A stretch of 64,000 nt of DNA from Auriscalpium vulgare (taxonomy: Eukaryota; Basidiomycota; Agaricomycetes; Russulales; Auriscalpiaceae): assembly GCA_019915015.1 (NCBI GenBank), contig JAHBBC010000024.1, forward strand, positions 620,001 to 684,000, written 5' to 3'. Shown piece after piece: positions 56,957 to 64,000 of the stretch (the stretch's first letter is position 1; each line of letters starts with the position of its first letter). The position numbers were made by a program, and so were the translations under genes. Below the pieces are notes generated by a model. It made no database searches. It saw only the letters and a program-made list of their open reading frames with translations, and was not told where the DNA came from.

Positions 56957-58368
56957 TGCGCTGAAAAATCCTTTGCGCGTGCGCTGATACGCCTGCCCAG
57001 CCGTCTAGCGGAGAAACACCCGAATTTTGGCATTTTCGGCATCTTCCGAAATCACGTGACCTCGGCCTGCCGGCCTCGGTCCGCACCATCAGGTTTCACT
57101 ACCACCCCGCAGCGTCTATCGAAAGCGCCCCAAACGCACTCGAAATAGCCTACACGCCCCACCAAGCGCCCCGAGCCACACGCCACAATCCTTCCCCGCT
57201 GTGATGCGCCGCTGTCAATCATACTTCCCTTCTGCGTTCCCCGATTTCTCGATATTCCCCACATCTCGATCCACGATACGGTCCCGCCTACGTTAATCCA
57301 CAGCCGTCCGAGATAGGCAGGAGCGCTACACAATGAGCCAAGACCGCCCGTCGTACGTCCCTCCCTTCAATTTACACTCTGAATACATCGGATACCCCGC
57401 TCGACTTTACGATACACCACCAGCGCCTTACGATATAAGCGCTAGCGCGCTAATCGCACTTCGCCCCCTAGCGGCGATCGCAAGTCGGAACTAAACCTAA
57501 ATCCGTCCGTAATTCAACGATCCTCTCTTGCCACATCCCTCGTATACTCACTCCCCCGCGTCCACTTCGTACACCCCGTGATATCTGACCCACGTCTACC
57601 GCGTTTTAGATCGTATTTGTCTTCACTATGTCACGTCCGTACGATACGGATTTCTGACTCGCTTGTCGTACAAATAGTTCTGAGTCGCTAGACAGACGGA
57701 ATAACAAGTTACTATTCCCCCTCGTACTCAGGATCTCGAAAGAGCGCCTGAAGTGGTCTGACTTCACCACAACCCGTCGCTCTAGTTCTTAGACGCACGA
57801 AACTTCGACACCAATACCACGCCGCAATATCAATACGAATACCAATACCGCGACCCTCGACAAATCCCCTCTTGCCCTTCGAAATCTCCCTACGCCTCGC
57901 TACTCTCCCCCTCGATACCCCGCACCTTCAACGCAGAGATCAGGCCTATATACGCCCCTCTGTTCCTTCGTCACCGCCTCATACTTCGTCCCTCTCGACC
58001 TCGATATATTCCCCCGACCATTGCCATCGCTGCGTAATTCCCCCTCGACTCTCGAAATAGTCCTCGCGTCCCCTCCGACATTCCTAGCTTCCGTGACACA
58101 TTCTTGGGAGCTCGCCCGTCGCGTCTCCAGCACTGTATCATTTCGGTGATCCGTGCCGTGTCTAGCTCTCGCACTATCGTCCTCTCCCCCAGCCTCTCGC
58201 GCCCTCCGATTCAAGTCCTAGTCACTGTGTCCCACTCGTACACCGAGCAGGATTTGCCGTGCGTAGTCTCGGGACCCTGACTGCACTCCCTCAACTCGAT
58301 ACGTTCACTACTGCGCTCTGAGGATTGGACATCAATATATATCCGCCTCACTACCAGTTGGACGCCCA
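56957..58368. other. Gene-poor region of odd composition
   Basis: About 1.4 kb with no supported gene. From about 57340 to 58250 the plus strand is strongly pyrimidine-biased and dense in short TCG/CGA words (CCCCTCGAC, CTCGAAAT, CGATATA repeated irregularly), unlike either the genes or the Helitrons. No tandem period or terminal repeat could be found by eye. Confidence 0.4.
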
Positions 58369-61300
58369 TCAGCGCGCATGTTCTGGGGCGTAAGGACCAT
58401 GCACTGTTCGCGCTCGTCGCACACCAGGTGCCTTCTCCCGGAATGGAAGCAATTTGTCCAGGTGTTTCCCAATCTCCTTCACAAGATTTCGGTCGCGTAA
58501 ATCATTATCATGAGGAGCGCGCGCAAGGGAAGTGAAGCGTGAAGTCGGTGCATCAATGAGGTACTCCATCTTCTTCAATAGTTCCACAGCTCGCTCGACG
58601 TAAGGGAACATTTCAATTGTTGCCTCAATTGTGTTGATGTTGATCCCAGATGGTGGTGGCGGTGGCTGCTGTGGATGCTGCGAAGGTGGTGGTGGTGGTG
58701 GCGGCGGCGGTTGCTCCGGGTGCCCACGGCGTAACCGGGGTCGGGCCGAGCTGGAGGCCGCTGTTGACGCAATAGCATTGCGATTGCGTAATCGTGCCCC
58801 TGAACCCGAGGCCTCTGTTGGCGGTAAGGCGACAGGAGACCTGCCACCGCTGCTGAAAAATGCCTCCTGCTCCGCGGAAAGTGAAGACGGCCCGTTGGAA
58901 CCAGCAGCCCGAGTCATGTACGCAATCAAACGCATAGCAGCCGCTTCCTGAGAGTTAACCACCGTCATTGGCAATGCGACCATCTGTACCAAGAGAGGCA
59001 TGAGGTTATGCGGTGTGAATGGGCAACTAGGCGGACGGGCATTGATGATTTTTGGAAGTCCGTGCCAATACATGTGGAAAGCAGCGTTGAGGAAGAAGAC
59101 ATCCGTCGTGAAGAATTGACGCATGGCGGCAACAAGCCATGCCTGTGCGCGGCAGACTTTGATAGGCTGAGGGAAGCCGAGCCATGTAGAAAGGACATCG
59201 ACCATGATATTGTAGACATGTCGCTGGTGATTAAATGCACTGCTGTGAAGCGGGTCTGTGTCGCATCTTGGAATCTGGATGGTGTACACGCCGGCGGGAA
59301 AGCATGGGTGGTAGTTGCGGGGAGTGATCTCGGCAGTCTCTGTGCGCAGCGTGATGAGGGTTGAGATTTTGGTGGCAAGCATGGACAAACGGTCAGAGGA
59401 AGGTGCAAACACAGCCTGCGCGTAGCGCAGGCAAAGCGACTCGAGCCAATTGCACAGCAGAGCATGATTCTCCATGATCAGGGCTTTCATATGGCGAAGG
59501 TCGAGGTCACCAGCCGCCTGCACGGCTAACAGCTGCTGCCACCCTTCCCAGGCGGGTGCGATTGCGCTGATTGTGTCTTCATGCGTCCAGTGTTTGGAGC
59601 TGAGTTCGTTGTGCGCGGCGGTTAATCGAGATGCAGCCTGGCGCACGGTGATGTGAACTGATGGGGAATCCATGGAACGGAAAGTGGTTGCAACAGAAGA
59701 AGCCTCCTGGAACAGACTCGCAAATGAAAATGATGTTGAGCCTGGGGAGAAAGTCAGTGAGATGCATGCCACACTTTACAGGACGATAGCGGCACGTACC
59801 TGCGATAATTTGAACGAGAGGTGTTTCCAAGACTTCATCTCGAGTAATGTTCAATGGGTTTGCCAAAGGTTGGACCATCCCAGTGACCGCCAGTGTCAAC
59901 CCAGCGTCTTGCGCAATAGCTGTTGTTGACAGACTGGAGGCTAACAAGGAAACAAGGTCGGTGTGATTTTGTGGCGAATCTTTGATGGTTATCTTAGATA
60001 TACAAAGAAGCAACAGCAGCACGGAACGCACCACGGTCATTATCAGCGTTGCCCTGCGAGTAGCGAGCCACATGCATGTGATCTTCGCCAGTTGTCTGCT
60101 TATCTTGTGCTTCAGCCCCTCGCTTGCGCTTTCGAGGAGACACAAAGAGTGTTGTGCTGGTCGCCATGCTAGCCTTCGCCATTGCCGTCTCCAATTTTGA
60201 CATATCCGTGGACTTCAATACACTGTTGGAGACGCGGGTCGAAGAGTCTGTGAAAGAACAAGGCAATAAGTCCTTCAAGAATTCACACGGACACGAAAGA
60301 CACTCACTGGTAGGCACGCTCACAACAGGGGAGGCATCTGTGACATCATCATCGACAGGGTCCGCTGATTTCATGGTCCCTGTGAAAACATGAGTATCTA
60401 ACGAGGCGCAGAAAAAGTCGGCCGACATACTCGAGTTGAACACATGTGTCGCGGGCCGGCCGCCAGTGCGTTCACATACAGGACTTGCCTCGGTTGCAAT
60501 AAGCAATGTCTTCATTCGCGCGCCGTCTTGATGGCAGAATGGAATGAATAAACGGCACCTAGCGTTGTAGGCTTTGCATATTGCCGAGGCGTCACGACGC
60601 GCGATAGCACGAGAATGTGATGGATCTACATGATAAGCTTCAACAGTAGGTAATAGAAAACATACACTCACTATTGAGAATCGGAGCAAGAGACCATGGA
60701 CGAGCTTCATACACTTCATCGTCACCAACGTCCACTGAGAATGCAGATAATAGCTTGTCCGGGTCAATGTGAGCCTATAAGATAAAATATCAGACAACAT
60801 TCGGACTAGAGAACACTCGCCGCATTACCGTGATATCCAGGGGCACCTGCGCAAATATATAAACACTCAAGAGGTACATGCTGCGGGCCATAAAGTCCGT
60901 AAGCTCCTTCTTGCCCATGATAACCGGCCCGTCGGAAGCGAAAGTTGCATGTGTTGACCATCCACGCCGATTGCGATCTTCCGGGCTTACAAGCATTAAA
61001 CAGTCAGCTAAAGGAGTTGACCAAAGCGATAGAGAACATACTTATTCTTAACCGCTGGATCAAGCGTCAACATACCATGTGTTCGCGTAGCCTCTCCCTC
61101 GTCAGGTGCATTTGAGTGCAGCGTAGCCAGAGCGGTTATTCCCTGGTTTTCAAGAACAACACTTGGAGGATAGCACACCACCACGAGGCGGTACGCCCAA
61201 TTCGGGACGGCCTGTCCAGCAGGAGCGCACGGTGGTGTTCCACCATGCCGCCGCAGACCGTTGAAGTACGCCACCTGTAACCCTTCCAAGCGCACAAACA

Positions 61301-62533
61301 GACCTGCCTCAACTAGATGAAATGTGCCCGACTCGAACTCCTCTGGAATTTCTGGACAAGCAACCATGCCAGTCAAACCAGACACGGAGTCGCCGCCATC
61401 GTAATGCGGCCCACCATATTTAGCCAGCTCTTTGATACAACTTGTGTCTATGAATATATTGAGTAACAAGCTACGCCAACACATCGCTAAAGTGAACAAA
61501 CCAGAATCAGCTGGTTGAGCAGGCGACACGTTCACCTGAGTAGTGCCAAAGAATTTGTTGGTCTCAACGCCAATCGCCGGGGCATTGACGAGCTCCACTT
61601 GTAATACCATGACGTCTCGATGGGACTTGGGCAGGAAGTCGTAGCCACATACAGCCACATCGATTGCAGCCTGACAATATTGTTAGCTAAATACACAGGT
61701 ATTTGATAGCTCCACACACCTTTTCTATCTCCTGACGTATGCGAAGGCCATCAGTCATGCCCAATTCTTCAGAGCCCTTGTTGCCCGCAGACGGCGCGAG
61801 AAGTTGAGTTGGTTTCTCATAACTAAGTCCAATGTTATAGCATCGGGCATCGCCAACGGGAAGCGCATTGCCGGAACGCTCGAATGCCGTTCCACCCTCG
61901 TACACCCCAGTCTCAGCGTTGAGTGCAGGCTTTGATAGAGTGCGCTCAGCCTGAGGTCCAAGGACGTGTTGCCTGGCAGCATAGAAGGCGTCGCACACGA
62001 TGTCTCCGTTAGGTGTGGCCCGCAAGAGACCCCTATTAATACATCAGCACCAATATTGAACAACAATATAAGGCACGTACTCATCGACGAGCACGCCTTG
62101 CACAAGATCTTCACATCCGCAAAGGCATCCTGTCAGGGCGCGCGCAAAGACTGCGTCACCTGGCTCCAGTTTGAAAACTCCTGTAGGACAATAAGAACCA
62201 AGCAATTGAATATAGATAATACACAGACGCACCCGCATCGCCATCCCACGCACGACTATTGACCATTGGAACTGGAAGATCCTTCGTTTTCACCCACGTA
62301 GCCTTCAGACCCGCTTCGGAGGTGTCTTGATAATATACAAAGGAGCGGCCGACCATACCCCTTGCCGATCCCATGCGAGGATCTTCACGCAGCGGATGTA
62401 GTCCTTCAACACGATATAGTACAGGCAGAACGGCATTTCGGTCGGGTATGACCAAAGCCACCATAGAGAGAGCATTGTGAGGCATGGGTCGGGTAGAAGA
62501 TGCAGCGCTGGACTGAGAGTGCTCGGCAGACAT
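58369..62533 (-). CDS. Long multi-exon protein with putative JBP/TET-like 2OG-Fe(II) oxygenase region
   Basis: Start ATG 62533 (MSAEHSQSSAASSTRPMPHN); stop at 58369. About a dozen exons can be chained in frame, for example DNDRD across 60031 and THVFNSR across 60430. Near the middle of the N-terminal half, GGPHYDGGDS supplies an HxD pair, FNGLRRHGGTPP a distal His and AYRLVVVCYPP an Arg. The spacing and context fit 2-oxoglutarate/iron dioxygenases of the JBP1/TET-like group, which is expanded in mushrooms. The C-terminal half holds a basic KRKR patch, an all-helical region (LTAAHNELSSKHWTHEDTIS) and a polyproline run near 58650-58720 and is unknown. Two separate genes split near 60300 are possible, but the splice chain favours one. 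Confidence 0.5.
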
Positions 62534-62837
62534 GATGGTCAAGAGCAGGTTGTCGACAGGGAAATGCGCCCTTGACCCTATCTGAGCAGTCTGCACGGCA
62601 TTCCCAATCACAATATGATAAGATAAGATAAGATCATGCCTGATATAGTTGATGATGTCATAAACCATGTACGCCGATGCATAGCAGCACTTGGTGAGTC
62701 CCATTTACCAGCGAGCTACATGCATGACAGTGTGCGTTGTCGGGTGGCGGCGGCACACGCGCCCTGCTACGTGGGAGAAAGCTGTCCGGCGGCGGAGTTT
62801 TGACAAGTTCAAGTAGGCTGAGAGCACGCGACGTCGG

Positions 62838-63678
62838 TCACGCCTCGTGCAGCACCTCGAGCATGATCATGTCGACGTCGTTCAACGCGGTGATGAGGAC
62901 GACAACTCTGTCGGGCAGCGCATGGTGACGCGTCCAGAAAGTCCACAGGGCAGCTTGCTAGCACTGAATGAGACAATGGATTAGTCCAAGAAATAAGAAG
63001 ACAGGTGGACGAGCACTTACCGCGCAGCACGAATGTGCAGCGGGCGCGTCGATCTTGTTCGCAACCGTGTACCTTGGCGGCACCCAGTTGCAGCGCCTCG
63101 GCCAGGGATGAGTGGAGCTTGCAAAGTCGTCTCCGACATTGCTGGCCTGGGGTGATGCAGATGGATAGTAAGGCTTGCGCGGCGTTGCGGCACTTGCCAT
63201 GTGCTTCGAGTGTGCCGCGTGCAGCGTTGTCTTGCGGTAAAGTATTGCAAGAGCTCCGCCCTTTGTTGACCTACTGTAATCTGCGCTAAGAGAATAAATT
63301 AGAAATCCCAAAGCCCGGCGCCGGAGAAGAAACTCACCTCAGCACGGTCGGCCTCAATAGAGTAATCGAGGCAACCTCCTGGGTGCAGCGCAAGCAGCGC
63401 AGGAGGCAGCATGTCGCAGTGAGTCCTTGCCGATGTATGCCAGTGCGCAAGGGGAGAAGTATTGCAGCGAGGCTGTCCAAGCACACGTCAACGCGTTCAC
63501 CGTGAGCGCGGGCAATCACTGCGGCATCTTTGCGATGTGAGACGGCTGCCCGATGTTGCAGCGCCTCTTCGAGGTCTCTGCGGCGCCTACAGAATCGTCC
63601 TCTCGGACAATCTTGCATGGCGAGCAATCTAGCGGCGCAGCAGAGCGTCGCGAGAGTAGCATATGAGTAGCTATTCAT
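62838..63678 (-). CDS. Hypothetical protein
   Basis: Start ATG 63678 (MNSYSYATLATLCCAARLLA). Exon 1 ends LLRPTVL and splices to SRSTKGGALAILYRKTTLHA (3' site near 63291). Further exons give KHMASAATPRKPYYPSASPQ, CNWVPPRYTVANKIDAPAAH and a last exon QAALWTFWTRHHALPDRVVV to MLEVLHEA (stop 62838-62840). No family recognised. It is arginine-, cysteine- and alanine-rich at the N-terminus, with no clear signal peptide. It ends about 300 bases from the start of the oxygenase-like gene, same strand. Confidence 0.45.
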
Positions 63679-64000
63679 AGATGCATCTCAGCAAATGAAG
63701 CAAAGCAATTCAACAATTGCAACGTACCTTGCAGATCGCTTAGCCGCCCAAATTATCTTCCTGGGCTGGCGAGAATGCCGGCCAGTGGCGGTTGATGTCG
63801 TTGAGAACGGTCGCATCTAGGGCAGCAAGCGGGATCGTGTTAGTAAAACATAAATACAAAGATTCAGTCAAATACATACGAGATAATCAGACGGGTGTCA
63901 GCGCAATGATGACATACCGTGCATCCTAGTCAGTGCCGATGCACAGACTCCCAGAGTGCCTGAGTGGTGTGCTTGTCGACCTTGCGTGACGAGTTTCGCG
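63679..64000. other. Right edge of window
   Basis: About 320 bases with possible exon fragments on the minus strand but nothing that can be supported alone. Confidence 0.25.

Overview
The window is eukaryotic and most likely from a mushroom-forming basidiomycete (Agaricomycetes). Genes are broken by many introns of about 45-60 bases with GT...AG ends and CTAAC/CTRAY-type branch sites. Families typical of that group are present: a NACHT-WD40 receptor, F-box-like paralogues, a DUF6534-like membrane protein and a fungal Helitron replicase-helicase. No bacterial signals (operons, ribosome binding sites, CRISPR) are seen. The species cannot be named from the sequence.

Layout. (1) 1-13201 and 55095-38118 (reverse) are two nearly identical copies of one large Helitron-type element pointing towards each other. 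Each has gene A, a divergent promoter, multi-exon gene B, a 7.4-kb RepHel gene and the same 3' terminus with two hairpins. The left copy looks coding-competent, but its 5' end and gene A run off the window. The right copy is damaged: a nonsense codon in RepHel, a 1208-bp TIR element in a gene B exon, and a 2571-bp non-autonomous Helitron in a gene B intron. That inner Helitron carries a foldback element and a tRNA-like sequence. The left copy supplies the exact empty site for both insertions.

(2) 13202-38117, between the two elements, is mostly ordinary host DNA. It holds four F-box-like paralogues and one broken fragment (13251-23309), a four-span membrane protein, the COP9 signalosome subunit CSN1, the ribosome-biogenesis factor NOP53, a DUF6534-like membrane gene, and a large NLR-like gene (C2, NACHT, 15 WD40 repeats) in an AT-rich stretch. 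An orphan Helitron 3' end lies just beyond the NLR.

(3) 55096-64000 carries a hypothetical gene, a base-composition-odd gene-poor stretch, a long multi-exon gene with a putative JBP/TET-like 2-oxoglutarate oxygenase region, and one more hypothetical gene.

Most worth following up: the Helitron system. Its RepHel is fused to a USP-like cysteine-protease-type domain. It travels with two co-conserved genes of unknown function whose shared promoter holds five ACGCGT boxes (the MBF cell-cycle motif). Its 3' end is a conserved double hairpin whose single bulged base varies while the stem is kept. The non-autonomous copy shows TT-target insertion and asymmetric terminal inverted repeats, the Helitron2/Helentron style. 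All coordinates of spliced genes are outer limits; exon borders were read by eye.
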